The translations under genes and the position numbers were made by a program. DNA of 38,677 nucleotides from Bacteroidales bacterium (GTDB lineage: Bacteria; Bacteroidota; Bacteroidia; Bacteroidales; P3), in NCBI GenBank assembly GCA_017551765.1, contig JAFZKV010000108.1:1-38677 (forward strand). Reading direction: 5' to 3'. A model generated the notes under the pieces. That model was not told the DNA's origin and made no database searches. It worked only from the letters and a program-made list of their open reading frames with translations. Shown piece by piece: positions 15,608 to 25,670 of the stretch. The stretch's first letter is position 1. Every line of letters starts with the position of its first letter.

Positions 15608-16132
15608 GGTCACGTTGTTTTATCTGTTCGATGAGTTCGTCGTACCATTCGCTGCCGAAGCGGCGGATGAGCGGCTCTTTGAGGTAGCGGTAGAGCGGTT
15701 CGCCGTGGCCGATGGCGCAGCGGCAGATGTCCCAACGGTGGTAGTTGACGGCGGTGAACTCGCCGTAGTCTTCCACGCGGATGGGGTAGAGGTGGCACGA
15801 CACCGGCTTGTAGAGGTGCTGCAGGGCGCAGAGGGCGGTGCCGTCGGGGGCGTAGGTGATGTAGGCGCAGGCCGAGCCGTTGATGAGGGGGGTGCCGAGG
15901 TCGCCTTCGTTGTCGCGCACGGCCACGCCCTGCTCCTCGATGGCTTTGCGCCCTTCGGGGGTCAGTAGTGGCAGCACGTCGAGCAGCACGCGTTCCAATT
16001 CGGCCACCTCGCTTTCGAGCAGTGGCGCGCCGCTGTCGCCGTCGACACAGCAAGCCCCGTGGCACACGCTGCAGTCGCAGCTGAAGCGGCAGTCGGCGAT
16101 GTCGTCGCTCACGATGCTGTTGCCCACGATAA

Positions 16133-16136
<4 letters not shown>
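15594..16136 (-). CDS. DUF3109 family cysteine-rich protein
   Basis: This soluble protein of 180 residues matches the DUF3109 family. It is rich in cysteine: CRFSCDCSVCHGACC near the N-terminus, and CAYI, CALQ, CHLYPIR and DICRC further on. This pattern suggests a metal or Fe-S site similar to YkgJ-type zinc/iron-chelate proteins, but no function is proven. The start overlaps the stop of the dehydrogenase gene by ATGA (translational coupling), and the stop overlaps the start of lspA. Confidence 0.85.
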
Positions 16137-17102
<966 letters not shown>

Positions 17103-17110
<8 letters not shown>

Positions 17111-18122
17111 GGAGATAGATGGTGGTGCTTTGTTTGACACAGACACCGAAGATGCCGATGCCGCCGTTGATGTTGGAGTGCACCTGCACAGGCTCGCTGA
17201 AGATGCCGATCATGTCGTCGCTGGTGTAGCTCTGCATGGTTTTGCGGAAGAGGTATTGGTCGCGCGTGAGCGAGGTTACTTCGACAATCAGGCGGGCGCG
17301 GTACTCGCTCATTTCGCCGTAGAAGGAATAGTCGCCGATTTCGGGGTCGTAGTCGACATGACTATAGGGCGACAGCTTGATGGTGTGTTGTTGCCCGTTG
17401 ATGTTGGCATCGACGAAGAGCAGTTCATCGCCGTAGTAGCGCATGGTTCCTGCGGGGTCGAGTTCTACCATAGCGCCGAGGTCGGAGTTCTGGATGAGGA
17501 TATTGTCGACACATTCAAAGTCAAGGTAATGGTCGTTGTAGACGGTGTCGTAGCCGATGATGCTGTCGTAGTAGTCGCGGATGATGGCATAGCAGGTGTC
17601 GATGCAGCGCACACGGAGGGAATAATAGTCGGTGCTGGAGGCGTTGTCGGTCAAGGTGAGGCTGACGGTGCTGTTTTCGTAGTAATTGGAATAGAACATG
17701 GAGGTGTCGGGGTTCGAGAAGGTGACGTTGGCGACCGTTGGCGCTGTGGGCACAGTGGCGGTGGCGGTGACTTTGTCTTTGCCGGGGACAGAGATTTGCA
17801 GGCTCAGGTTATCGCCTGCCACAGGGGTGTAGGGGAAACTGTAGCAGTTGCCGGTGCGTGTGGCGGTGAGGGCGCTGCCGCCGTTGACGCTGAGGGTGGC
17901 GGTGGCGTTGGTAATCTGCTGGAAATAGTCCTCATCGTTGCGCACATAGTAGGTGCCAAAGACGGGGCGGCTGTAGGTGAGGGTCAGCGACACGGGGTTG
18001 TCGGCATCGTTCTGCGACATGACGACCACCTGCGACTCGGTGTACTCGATGTCAAGTTCTATCTGCTTCTCGCAGGCGGCGAGGAGCAACGCGGAGGTTA
18101 TGAGTATAAGAATTCGTTTCAT
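17103..18122 (-). CDS. DUF4249 lipoprotein (partner of TonB receptor)
   Basis: The protein has 339 residues. The lipobox LLAAC places the lipidated Cys at residue 17. The mature part is all beta: Ig-like strands with the phrase LTLTYSRPVFG near 47-57, a second sandwich, and a GIFGVCV-type ending, as in the DUF4249 family. In Bacteroidota these lipoproteins are encoded beside a TonB-dependent receptor of exactly the type found 6 bp upstream, and are thought to sit on the outer membrane with it. What they bind is not established. The 3' end overlaps the start of the dehydrogenase gene by 8 bp. Confidence 0.86.
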
Positions 18123-18128
18123 GGCTCG

Positions 18129-20501
18129 TTAGAATTTATAGATGTATGAGACGGAGGGAATGATGGGGAAGAGGGAGCGCTGCATGAGCACGGTGCTGTA
18201 TTCGACACCTTGGCTGTCCCAGCGCTCGGTCTGTTTGGGGTAGATGATAAAGGGGTTCTGCCGGTTGTAGGCGTTGTAGATGCTGATGTTCCAGGTGCGG
18301 ATGCCGTATCGCTTCTTCTTGTGGAAGTTGACGCTGAGGTCGAGACGGTGGTAAGGGGGCAGGCGGAAGTTGTTGCGGCTTTCGACGAAGTCGACGGCAC
18401 CGTAGTAGTTGTCGACCGAAATCTGCTGCATGGCCAGGGTGGCGGTGTTGCCGGTGGCGTAGACCCAGGTGAGGCCGGCATCGAAGCGGTCGCTGTGCTT
18501 GTATTGCAGGGTGATGCTGATGTCGTGTATGCGGTCGTACTTGGCCGGGAAAGGTTTGCCGCCGTTGAGCTCCTCGCCCGGAGTGTCGAATTGGCGGATG
18601 GTGCGGCTCCAGGTGTAGCCGAACCAGCCGGTGAGTTTGCCAACGGTTTTCTGTGCCAGGAACTCAAGACCGTAGGCGTAGCCGCGACCCATGCAGACCA
18701 TGTTCTCCCAGCCGGTGCTGGAGCCCAGGAAGGTGCTGCCGGGCTTGTATTCCAGCAGGTTGTTCATCCATTTGTAGTAGCCTTCGACCGAGAAGTCGAT
18801 GAGGCTGCGCCAGCTGTAGAAGACGCCGGCGGCCACCTGGTGGCTGTTCATGGGCTGTATGCGTGCGGTGACGGGCACCCACAGGTCGGTGGGCAGGCTG
18901 ATGTTGGTGCTGCTGAGCAGGTGCATGTATTGCGTCATGTAGCTGTAGCCCGCCTTGACGGACAGGTCGTCGGTCAGCATGAAGCGGCCGCTCAGGCGTG
19001 GCTGCAAAGAGGGGTAGAATTTGTTCTCGACGTAGAACCCTGTGAGGGCGAGGCCGCCGTTGATTTTCAGGGCGTCGGTGATGCTCCAATCATCTTCGGC
19101 ATAGAGGGTGACCTCCTCGGCGTGGATGCGGCTCTCGCCGAAGGTGGTGTCGACGGTGGGGATGCCGGTGTAGCGCAGGCGGGCCGACTGCGTCTGCGGG
19201 GTGAAGATGTGGTGCGTGAGGATGCTGCCGAACTTGATGGCGTGGTCGGGCGAGGGGTCGTAGTCGAAGTCCACGCGTGCGGCCACATCGCTGATGCCCG
19301 AGTGGATGCCCATCTCCACCTCGTCCTTGTATTGCTGCCCGTATTCGCGCCACTCTTCCTCTACCCCCAGGCTCAGCCGCTGACGGTAGCGGGTGAAGGA
19401 GCCGGTGACGTTCATGAACAGTTTGGGGTTGAGTTCGTAGTTCCAGCGGACGGCGGTGGCCAGGTTGCCCCACTTGTAGCTGAGCTTCATGTATTCTTTT
19501 GAATAGTCCAAGTCGTTCATGCTGACGCGCATGTAGGCCTCGTCGTCGCCGCTGTAGAAGGTGGCGTAGAGGCGGCTGCGGTCATTGAACTTGTGCGTCA
19601 CCTTGGCGTTGAGGTCATAGAAATAATAGCCTGCGCTGAGGCCGCTGATGCCCGTCTCGGACGAGGCGGCGGCCACGGCCCAGAGGGTGGGCTGCACGAG
19701 CAGGTCGCCATAGGTGCGGCGCAGCGAGAGGCTGAGGGTGGTTTTCTCCTTGACGATGGGGCCTTCGATGTTCAGTTTGGCGGCAATGAGGCCGATGGAG
19801 GCGCCTCCGTGCCACTCCTTGTCGTTGCCGTTGTTGGTGGTGATGTCGAGCACCGAACTGATGCGGCCCGAGAAGCGGGCTGGGAAGGAGCCCTTGTAGA
19901 GGGTGACGTTCTTGACGGCGTCGCCGTTGAAGGCGCTGAAGAAGCCGCCCAGGTGGTTGACGTTGTAGAGGGGGATGCCGTCGAGCAGGAACAGGTTCTC
20001 GTCGGGGCCGCCGCCGCGCACATAGATGCCGTTCATGCCCTCGGTGCCGCTCTGCACGCCCGGCAGCAGCTGTATGGCCTTCAACACGTCGGTCTCGCCG
20101 AAGATGACGGGCACCAGCTTCAGCTGCTCGGTGGGCAGCTGGATGGCGCTCATCTGCGACATCTTGGGGCTGCCCACACGCTCGGCGGTGATGGTCACCT
20201 CGTCAAGCTCCACCGCAGGCGTCAGCACGATGTTGAGTTGCCGGTCGCCCCTCAGCCCGAGGGTGTGGTGCTGGGTCTGGTAGCCGATATAGCTTATGCG
20301 CAGGTGCACACTGTCGGCATGGAGGGTGAGCGAGTAGCGTCCATAGGCGTTGCTGACGGTGCCCTTGCCGCTGGCTTCGTCGAGGATGGTGGCGCCGATG
20401 AGCGTCTCGCCCGTTTTGGCGTCGGTCACCGTGCCGCTGACGGTCTGTGCAAACAGCCCCGTCGGCAGCAGCGTGAGTAGCAGTATGAGTGTTCGTTTCA
20501 T
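18129..20501 (-). CDS. TonB-dependent receptor with carboxypeptidase-like N-terminal domain
   Basis: The protein has 790 residues. A signal peptide (about 1-19) precedes a carboxypeptidase-regulatory-like domain (about 20-105: VSGTVTDAKTGETLIGATI ... YGRYSLTL ... IGYQTQ). The plug domain follows (about 110-230: ELDEVTITAERV, VLKAIQLLPGVQSG, and IYVRGGGPDENLFLLDGIPLYN), then a 22-strand type barrel to the C-terminal KF. No obvious TonB box is needed beyond the VTITAE region. Active transport across the outer membrane is expected, driven by TonB. The DUF4249 lipoprotein gene follows after 6 bp, a pairing typical for this receptor subfamily. The substrate is unknown. Confidence 0.93.
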   Translation of the reverse strand: MKRTLILLLTLLPTGLFAQTVSGTVTDAKTGETLIGATILDEASGKGTVSNAYGRYSLTLHADSVHLRISYIGYQTQHHTLGLRGDRQLNIVLTPAVELDEVTITAERVGSPKMSQMSAIQLPTEQLKLVPVIFGETDVLKAIQLLPGVQSGTEGMNGIYVRGGGPDENLFLLDGIPLYNVNHLGGFFSAFNGDAVKNVTLYKGSFPARFSGRISSVLDITTNNGNDKEWHGGASIGLIAAKLNIEGPIVKEKTTLSLSLRRTYGDLLVQPTLWAVAAASSETGISGLSAGYYFYDLNAKVTHKFNDRSRLYATFYSGDDEAYMRVSMNDLDYSKEYMKLSYKWGNLATAVRWNYELNPKLFMNVTGSFTRYRQRLSLGVEEEWREYGQQYKDEVEMGIHSGISDVAARVDFDYDPSPDHAIKFGSILTHHIFTPQTQSARLRYTGIPTVDTTFGESRIHAEEVTLYAEDDWSITDALKINGGLALTGFYVENKFYPSLQPRLSGRFMLTDDLSVKAGYSYMTQYMHLLSSTNISLPTDLWVPVTARIQPMNSHQVAAGVFYSWRSLIDFSVEGYYKWMNNLLEYKPGSTFLGSSTGWENMVCMGRGYAYGLEFLAQKTVGKLTGWFGYTWSRTIRQFDTPGEELNGGKPFPAKYDRIHDISITLQYKHSDRFDAGLTWVYATGNTATLAMQQISVDNYYGAVDFVESRNNFRLPPYHRLDLSVNFHKKKRYGIRTWNISIYNAYNRQNPFIIYPKQTERWDSQGVEYSTVLMQRSLFPIIPSVSYIYKF

Positions 20502-20510
20502 GTTCGTTTT

Positions 20511-21488
20511 TCAGTTGATGATGGCCTCTTCCTCTTCGTCGAAGTCCTTCTCCATTTCCTCCACCACCTTGAGGGTGTGGTGTTTCTTCTTTTTCTTGCG
20601 GTGCTCGTTGATGGTTTCGCCAGCCACCACGCCCATAGGGACGGCAATGATGGAGTAGCCCAGCAGCATGACCAGCACGGCGATGAAGCGTCCGGCCGGT
20701 GTGATGGGCACCACATCGCCGAAGCCCACCGTGGTGATGGTCACCACGGCCCAATAGATGCCGCTCAGCACATTGTCGAAGGCGGGGTTGACCTCGCCCT
20801 CGAGGGAATACATCATGGTGCCCATGATGACGGCGGCCACAAAGACAAACAGCATGAACACCGAGATGCGCAGGGCGCTGTTCTTGAGCGCGTTCAGTAG
20901 CTGGGTGCTGGCCTCCTGGAATTTCTGCAGCCGGAAGATGCGGAAGATGCGCATGGTTCGCAGCAGACGCAGCACCGTGAGGGCCTGTCCTGTGGGCCAG
21001 AAGAGGCTCAGGTAGGCGGGGAAGATGCTGAGGAAGTCGATGATGCCCCAGAAGGAGGTGACGTACTTCATCGGATGCTTCAGGCAGTAGATGCGCAGAT
21101 AGTATTCAAAAGTGAACAGCAGCGTGAAGCCCCATTCCAACACCTTGATAATCCAGAACGACAGGGTCCAATGGGCGCTGGAGGTGATGGTGCTCGTGGT
21201 GCCGAAGAGGCTGTCGGTCACCAACACCAGGATGTTGGCGACGATGGCTATCAGCAGCCACACGTCGAAGGTCTTGCCGGCGGGCGTGTCGCTCTTGAAG
21301 ATGATCTCGAAAATCTCGCGCTTGGTGATGTTGCGGTGCCGTTTGGGCAGCAGCCAGCTGAAGAGCATCGTGTGCATCACCTTGCCGATGCCGTCGATCA
21401 CCCGTCGACCTACATGGCGCCAATTCACAGTGCGGAACCACGTCGCCACCCCTTTCGGCAATCCTTTTATTCTCTCTGATAGTTTCAT
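20511..21488 (-). CDS. Voltage-gated-type potassium channel / ion transporter
   Basis: The protein has 325 residues and the six-helix layout of voltage-gated channels. The S4 helix has Arg every third position (VLRLLRTMRIFRIFR, 172-186). The pore loop carries TTVGFGD (252-258), the GFG variant of the K+ filter, followed by the inner helix S6 (about 268-291). A soluble N-terminal part (about 1-70) and a strongly charged tail (KKKKKHH near 298, then acidic) flank the membrane core. It is therefore a tetrameric K+-selective channel of the inner membrane. Whether it is truly voltage-gated cannot be told. Its start overlaps the M16 peptidase stop by ATGA, and its stop lies 9 bp before the TonB receptor start. 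Confidence 0.92.
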   Translation of the reverse strand: MKLSERIKGLPKGVATWFRTVNWRHVGRRVIDGIGKVMHTMLFSWLLPKRHRNITKREIFEIIFKSDTPAGKTFDVWLLIAIVANILVLVTDSLFGTTSTITSSAHWTLSFWIIKVLEWGFTLLFTFEYYLRIYCLKHPMKYVTSFWGIIDFLSIFPAYLSLFWPTGQALTVLRLLRTMRIFRIFRLQKFQEASTQLLNALKNSALRISVFMLFVFVAAVIMGTMMYSLEGEVNPAFDNVLSGIYWAVVTITTVGFGDVVPITPAGRFIAVLVMLLGYSIIAVPMGVVAGETINEHRKKKKKHHTLKVVEEMEKDFDEEEEAIIN

Positions 21489-22732
21489 ATTCTTTCGTAA
21501 TATAGCAGGCTCTCATGTTGTGGGTTGAATACCGAGCGTGCGGCCTCCTGCAGCAGGGTGGGGGTTACACGACGGTATTCTTCGGGCTCGCGGTTGATGA
21601 GGTCGGTGTCGCCCAGCCAGGTATAGTAGCATAGGCCGAGGGCCCGATCCGAAGCTTTGTATTGCGAGAAGACGAAGGTGTTCTCGTATTTGTTGATGAC
21701 TTTCTGTAACTCGTAGGTGTCCACAGGCTCATTTGCCAGCCGCTGCGTCTCGCGTCTGAAGGCTTCGGCTACGCTGTCGAGGTCGGTGCCTTTTTTCAGT
21801 TTGCCGCTGAGGACCAGCAGGCCGGGACCCGCATCGCCCGTGATGCAAGCGTCTACCTCGGTCAGCAGGCCCTCCTCCTTCACCAGACGGGAGTAGAGAC
21901 GCGACGACTTGCCGTTGCCGAGCACATCGCTGACGAGGTCGCAGGCGCGGAACAATGGGTGGCCGTGGTCGCACATAGGCCAAGCCATATAGACCATCGA
22001 GGTCGGCACGTCGCGCTGCGCGCGCATGAACCTCGGTGCCTGTTGGTGTGGCTCGGTGGGGTATTCTCTGGCTGTTCCGGAATATCCGGACATTCCGGAT
22101 ACTCCGGAATTCCATGCCTCCTCCACCATCTGTAGCATCGCGCTGTGCTTCAGCGGGGCGGCGACGGCCAGGATGGCATTGTCGGGGCGGTAGTAGCGCT
22201 GGTGGAAGGTGCGCACGTCGTCGAGGGTGGCCTCGCTCACGTGGCGTATGTCGGCGCCGATGGTGGCCCAACGGTAGGGGTGCACCTTATAGCACAACGG
22301 GCGCAGCAGCAGCCATGCATCGCCGTAGGGACGGTTGGTGTAGCGTTGGTTATATTCTTCGGTTACCACATGCTGCTGCACTTCGAGCGCCTTCTGGCTG
22401 ATGTCGAGGTGTGCCATGCGGTCGGCTTCAAGGTGCAGTGCCGTAGCCAAAGCGCCTGCGGGCAGGGTGAGGTAGTAGTTGGTGTAGTCGTTGTTGGTAA
22501 AGGCGTTGCTCTCGCCTCCAAGGTTGCTGAGCACCCCGTCGAAGTCGGGCACCTCGGGGGTGCCGCCGAACATCAGGTGCTCGAAGAGGTGGGCAAATCC
22601 GGTGCGCTGCGGGTCCTCGTCGCGGGCACCCACATTGTAGAGCAGGTTCACCGTGGCCAATGGTGTGTCCCATGCTTCGTGGGTCAGCACCGTCAGCCCG
22701 TTGTCCAATGTATGTTTTTCGTAACTAACCAC
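21485..22732 (-). CDS. M16 family zinc metallopeptidase (single-domain, pitrilysin-like)
   Basis: The protein has 415 residues, the normal size for one M16 half-unit (two domains). The zinc motif HLFEH (His48, Glu51, His52) is complete, and the distal Glu lies in VVTEEYNQR. No signal peptide is present, so it probably acts in the cytoplasm on peptides, perhaps as a dimer. A Gly/Ser stretch near residues 207-220 (GVSGMSGYSGT) is encoded by four 9-bp repeats and looks inserted between EEAWN and REYPTE. ATGA overlap couples it to the channel gene. The ATPase gene upstream ends 21 bp before it. Confidence 0.92.
   Translation of the reverse strand: MVSYEKHTLDNGLTVLTHEAWDTPLATVNLLYNVGARDEDPQRTGFAHLFEHLMFGGTPEVPDFDGVLSNLGGESNAFTNNDYTNYYLTLPAGALATALHLEADRMAHLDISQKALEVQQHVVTEEYNQRYTNRPYGDAWLLLRPLCYKVHPYRWATIGADIRHVSEATLDDVRTFHQRYYRPDNAILAVAAPLKHSAMLQMVEEAWNSGVSGMSGYSGTAREYPTEPHQQAPRFMRAQRDVPTSMVYMAWPMCDHGHPLFRACDLVSDVLGNGKSSRLYSRLVKEEGLLTEVDACITGDAGPGLLVLSGKLKKGTDLDSVAEAFRRETQRLANEPVDTYELQKVINKYENTFVFSQYKASDRALGLCYYTWLGDTDLINREPEEYRRVTPTLLQEAARSVFNPQHESLLYYERI
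22073..22112. repeat. 9-bp repeats inside the M16 peptidase gene
   Basis: TCCGGA occurs four times at exact 9-bp spacing (22076, 22085, 22094, 22103), with variable triplets between. On the coding strand the translated pattern is Ser-Gly-X repeated. The array is in frame. Confidence 0.85.
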
Positions 22733-22753
22733 GAGTCACTTGGCACTTAATGC

Positions 22754-24334
22754 TCACTTCAGCAGGTTGCCGAGTATGTCGCGCGTCAGCGTGCGGGTGG
22801 CAGCCGAGGTGGTGTTTTTGATGATTTTCTGCCCCATCGTCTTGCTGCTCTTGGTTTTCTTGCCCGTGACGGCATCGCTTACGGCGGTGCCGGCGGCGGT
22901 GGCCAGGGTGGCGGTGGCGGCGGTGAAGACGGCCTTCAGCAGTTTGCTGCCGATGCCTTTCTTGGCTGGGGTATTCTGATTGTTCTGAGTATTCTGAGTG
23001 CTCTGAGTCGTCTGAATATTCTGATTGCTCTGATTGACCACAGCGACCTCTTCGCTGGCTTTGAGCAGCACCTCGAAAGCGCTTTCACGGTCCACCATGT
23101 TGTCGTACTTGCCGTAGATGCGGCTGCTGCGCACTATGGCCGAGCGCTGTTCGGGGGTGATGGCACCAATCTGGCTCAGCGGGAAAAGCACTTTGGCACG
23201 CTGCACCACGCAGGGGGCACCCTTCTCGTCGAGGAAGCTCACCAGCGCCTCGCCGGTTTCCAACTCGGTAATGGCCTCGTCGGTCTTGAACGCGGGGTTG
23301 GGACGGAAGGTGTCGGCGGCGGTCTTCACGGCTTTCTGGTCCTTGGGAGTGTAGGCGCGCAGGGCGTGCTGCACACGGTTGCCCAGCTGGCCGAGGATGC
23401 TGTCGGGTATGTCGGTGGGGTTTTGCGTAACGAAGTAGATTCCTATGCCCTTGGAACGTATCAGGCGGATGACCTGCTCAATCTTGTCCACCAAAGCCTT
23501 GCTGGTGTCTTCAAAGAGCATGTGCGCCTCGTCGAAGAAGAACACCAGACGTGGCAGCTCCTGGTCGCCCACTTCGGGCAGGGTGCTGTAGAGTTCGCTG
23601 AGGAGCCACAGCAGGAAAGTGCTGTAGAGCTTGGGCTGCAGCATCAGTTTGTCGGCCGCCAGCACGTTCATCACGCCTTTGCCGCCTTCAGTCTGCAGCA
23701 GGTCGAAGATGTCGAAGCTGGGTTCGCCGAAGAAACGGTCGGCTCCCTGATTGTCAAGTTGCAGCAGCGAGCGCTGGATGGCGCCTACGGTAGCGGTACT
23801 GATGTTGCCGTATTTGGTGGTATACTCTTTGGCGTGCTTGGCCACATAGTCGAGCATGGCGCGCAGGTCCTTCATGTCGAGCAGCAGCAGTCCGCGCTCG
23901 TCGGCGATGCGGAAGACGATGTTGAGCACACCGTCCTGCGTCTCGTTGAGGCCCAGCAGGCGGCTCAGCAGCTGCGGTCCCATCTGGCTCACGGTGGCGC
24001 GGATGGGGTGCCCCTGTTCGCCATAGACGTCGAAGAAACGCACGGGGCAGGCCTGGAACTGCGGGTTGGGCACACCGAAAGCGTCTTTGCGCTTCTCGAT
24101 GAAACCGCTCATCTGGCCGGCCTGGCTGATGCCGCTCAGGTCGCCTTTCATGTCGGCCATGAAGCAGGGCACACCGGCCTGGCAGAAGGTCTCGGCCATC
24201 ACCTGCAGGGTGACGGTCTTGCCTGTGCCGGTGGCGCCGGCAATCAAGCCGTGGCGGTTGGCCATGCGGCCTACGATAGATAATGCACCTTCATCGCAAT
24301 GAGCGATGTACAATCCTTGCTCCGATGTAAACAT
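22754..24334 (-). CDS. HerA-like ATPase, DUF853/YjgR family
   Basis: The protein has 526 residues. It is a cytosolic ASCE ATPase related to HerA/FtsK helicases: Walker A GATGTGKT at 33-40, Walker [10 protein letters not shown], and the arginine-finger-like VTQNP segment. [10 protein letters not shown] and NVLAADKLM are typical of the DUF853 (E. coli YjgR) family, whose role is not established. The family core ends near residue 430. After that comes an array of tripeptides of the form Asn/Thr-Gln-X (about 434-456), encoded by seven 9-bp DNA repeats, then an Ala/Thr-rich tail ([25 protein letters not shown]...), which resembles the normal C-terminus of the family. It is the second gene of the long operon, 12 bp after the barrel gene. 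Confidence 0.9.
   Translation of the reverse strand: MFTSEQGLYIAHCDEGALSIVGRMANRHGLIAGATGTGKTVTLQVMAETFCQAGVPCFMADMKGDLSGISQAGQMSGFIEKRKDAFGVPNPQFQACPVRFFDVYGEQGHPIRATVSQMGPQLLSRLLGLNETQDGVLNIVFRIADERGLLLLDMKDLRAMLDYVAKHAKEYTTKYGNISTATVGAIQRSLLQLDNQGADRFFGEPSFDIFDLLQTEGGKGVMNVLAADKLMLQPKLYSTFLLWLLSELYSTLPEVGDQELPRLVFFFDEAHMLFEDTSKALVDKIEQVIRLIRSKGIGIYFVTQNPTDIPDSILGQLGNRVQHALRAYTPKDQKAVKTAADTFRPNPAFKTDEAITELETGEALVSFLDEKGAPCVVQRAKVLFPLSQIGAITPEQRSAIVRSSRIYGKYDNMVDRESAFEVLLKASEEVAVVNQSNQNIQTTQSTQNTQNNQNTPAKKGIGSKLLKAVFTAATATLATAAGTAVSDAVTGKKTKSSKTMGQKIIKNTTSAATRTLTRDILGNLLK
22971..23033. repeat. Seven 9-bp repeats inside the HerA-like ATPase gene
   Basis: The units on the plus strand are GTATTCTGA, TTGTTCTGA, GTATTCTGA, GTGCTCTGA, GTCGTCTGA, ATATTCTGA and TTGCTCTGA. 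The coding-strand consensus is TCAGAATAC. The array is in frame and encodes (N/T/I)-Q-(S/N/T) tripeptides between the ATPase core and the C-terminal tail. Confidence 0.93.
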
Positions 24335-24346
24335 GGCTAAAGAATG

Positions 24347-25126
24347 TTAGAACGTCCAATTAAATCCGAGGCGCAGCATGGGGCTTTCCCAACGGAGGGT
24401 TTCCATGAAGGTGTTCAGGCCGCCGTAGAAGGTAGTGCGGGTGGTGCTGTAGGGCGTGAGCGGGGTGGTAATGCCTGTGACGGCGTCGGTTGTGGACGTT
24501 GCATCGTAGTGGGTCGTCTCGCTGGCGTAGCCGATGCTCAGGAAGTCGAGGCTCAGCTCGGCGCTGAGGTGCTTCGAGAACTCGTAGGTCAGCGTGGGAC
24601 GCAGGCTGACGCTCCACGAGGTGCAGCTGATGCTGTCGTCATAGGGGTCCTGCTCCCAATACTCGTTGGGGTTGGGATAGGTTACCCAAGTGTAACTCTC
24701 CGAGCGATTGGTGTAACTCAGTGAGCTATAGGTGCCTTGCAGCAGCAGGTGGAAGTGCATGTTGCCGTATTTCAACAACTCGTAGCGCACCTGCGGGCTG
24801 ACGGTCCATCCGCTTCGTTTGGTGTTGAAGTAGTGGTCTTTTATGGGGAAAGTCTGCGCCGATCCCTGCCACGTGGTGTCGCCCGTGGCGTCGTACATCT
24901 GGGTGTTGTTGCCGAGAATGCCGCCGCTGACGCCGACAAAAAGCTTCGGTGTAATCATGTAGCCCACACGGAGGCCGCCCACGTAACTCGAAGCGAAGTT
25001 ATAGTCGGAAACGGTGTCGATGGTGTTCTTTTCCTGGTGGTAACCACCTTGCAGTCCAACCACCAGCTGGGCGTTGGCTGCCGTCATAAATGCCACTGCG
25101 GCAAAGAGAAGCGCTATTTTCTTCAT
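24347..25126 (-). CDS. Outer-membrane beta-barrel protein
   Basis: The protein has 259 residues with a signal peptide (about 1-19, ending AANAQ). The mature part has an eight-strand-like barrel pattern with phrases such as GLRVGYMITPKLFVGVSGG and a final strand ending in the aromatic residues NWTF. It belongs to the broad outer-membrane barrel group of Bacteroidota and resembles in style the protein at 11880-12689. It is the first gene after the operon promoter and is followed by nine genes on the same strand. No ligand can be inferred. Confidence 0.8.
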   Translation of the reverse strand: MKKIALLFAAVAFMTAANAQLVVGLQGGYHQEKNTIDTVSDYNFASSYVGGLRVGYMITPKLFVGVSGGILGNNTQMYDATGDTTWQGSAQTFPIKDHYFNTKRSGWTVSPQVRYELLKYGNMHFHLLLQGTYSSLSYTNRSESYTWVTYPNPNEYWEQDPYDDSISCTSWSVSLRPTLTYEFSKHLSAELSLDFLSIGYASETTHYDATSTTDAVTGITTPLTPYSTTRTTFYGGLNTFMETLRWESPMLRLGFNWTF

Positions 25127-25151
25127 CGTAATTTAGTATTAATACAAAATG

Positions 25152-25182
25152 CAAAAATACACTTTTTTTCTCATTCTGCAAA
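25152..25182 (-). promoter_or_regulatory. Promoter of the long minus-strand operon
   Basis: On the minus strand TTTG (25182-25179), a 19-bp spacer and TATTTTTG (25159-25152) lie 25 bp before the ATG at 25126. It is the only good promoter I see for the genes between 25126 and 14951. Confidence 0.75.
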
Positions 25183-25575
25183 ATAAAGTTCCCTAAGGGG
25201 GTAAAAAGAGGAAGTGTTAATGTATGTTAAACACTACGACCTGATAACCCCCTGACTGCACCGTACCGACACCGTGTTTTCTCCGACAAAAGTCGGACTT
25301 TGGTCGGAGTATAATCGGAGTTGAGTCGGACATGAGTCGGAGTTGGAGTGCGTTTGATGTTGGTTTTCATTTGTTTAGGTGTTGTTTTATGGCTAAAATA
25401 CTGATTTTTAGGCAATGTTTTCGTTAAAACCTATTCCCGATGTTGTTTGTTAATGGTTGTTAATACTGATGGTGTATTAAGTTAAATTATGTCCAATGAT
25501 GCGTTTTTATTGTTAAAAGTGTGTGTTGGTTATTGGGCTTGTTTTTTGCGAAAAAATGGGTTGGAAGAAACAAAA
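25183..25575. other. Gene-free stretch between two divergent promoters
   Basis: No credible gene is present. The left part holds the 11-bp repeat array at 25293-25341. The rest is AT-rich with small repeats: TTGTTAATGG followed by TTGTTAATAC around 25447-25466, and GTTAAACAC near 25226. The stretch separates the operon promoter (minus) from that of the giant gene (plus). Confidence 0.6.
25293..25341. repeat. Five 11-bp repeats with TCGGA core
   Basis: TCGGA occurs at 25293, 25304, 25315, 25326 and 25337, exactly 11 bp apart each time, usually as GTCGGAGT or GTCGGACT. An inverted copy TCCGA (25282-25286) precedes the first unit and can pair with it. The array lies 110 bp upstream of the operon promoter and about 240 bp upstream of the promoter of the giant gene. 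Confidence 0.9.
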
Positions 25576-25607
25576 TTTGCTTTTTTATTTTTGTTTCCAT
25601 ATATTTG
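25576..25607 (+). promoter_or_regulatory. Promoter of the giant surface-protein gene
   Basis: TTTG at 25576-25579 and TATATTTG at 25600-25607 are 20 bp apart. The ATG follows at 25671, leaving a leader of about 55 nt. Confidence 0.78.
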
Positions 25608-25670
25608 CATTTCCATATAGTGCCTTGCTGTTCGGGTAGGGTGCTGGTATAGTGTATTATAGAATGGATT

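Noticed and set aside
22971-23033. Possible sequencing or assembly artefact producing the repeats in coding regions
   Set aside because: The arrays are imperfect, keep the frame, and recur in several genes with related but different sequences, which an assembly error would not produce.
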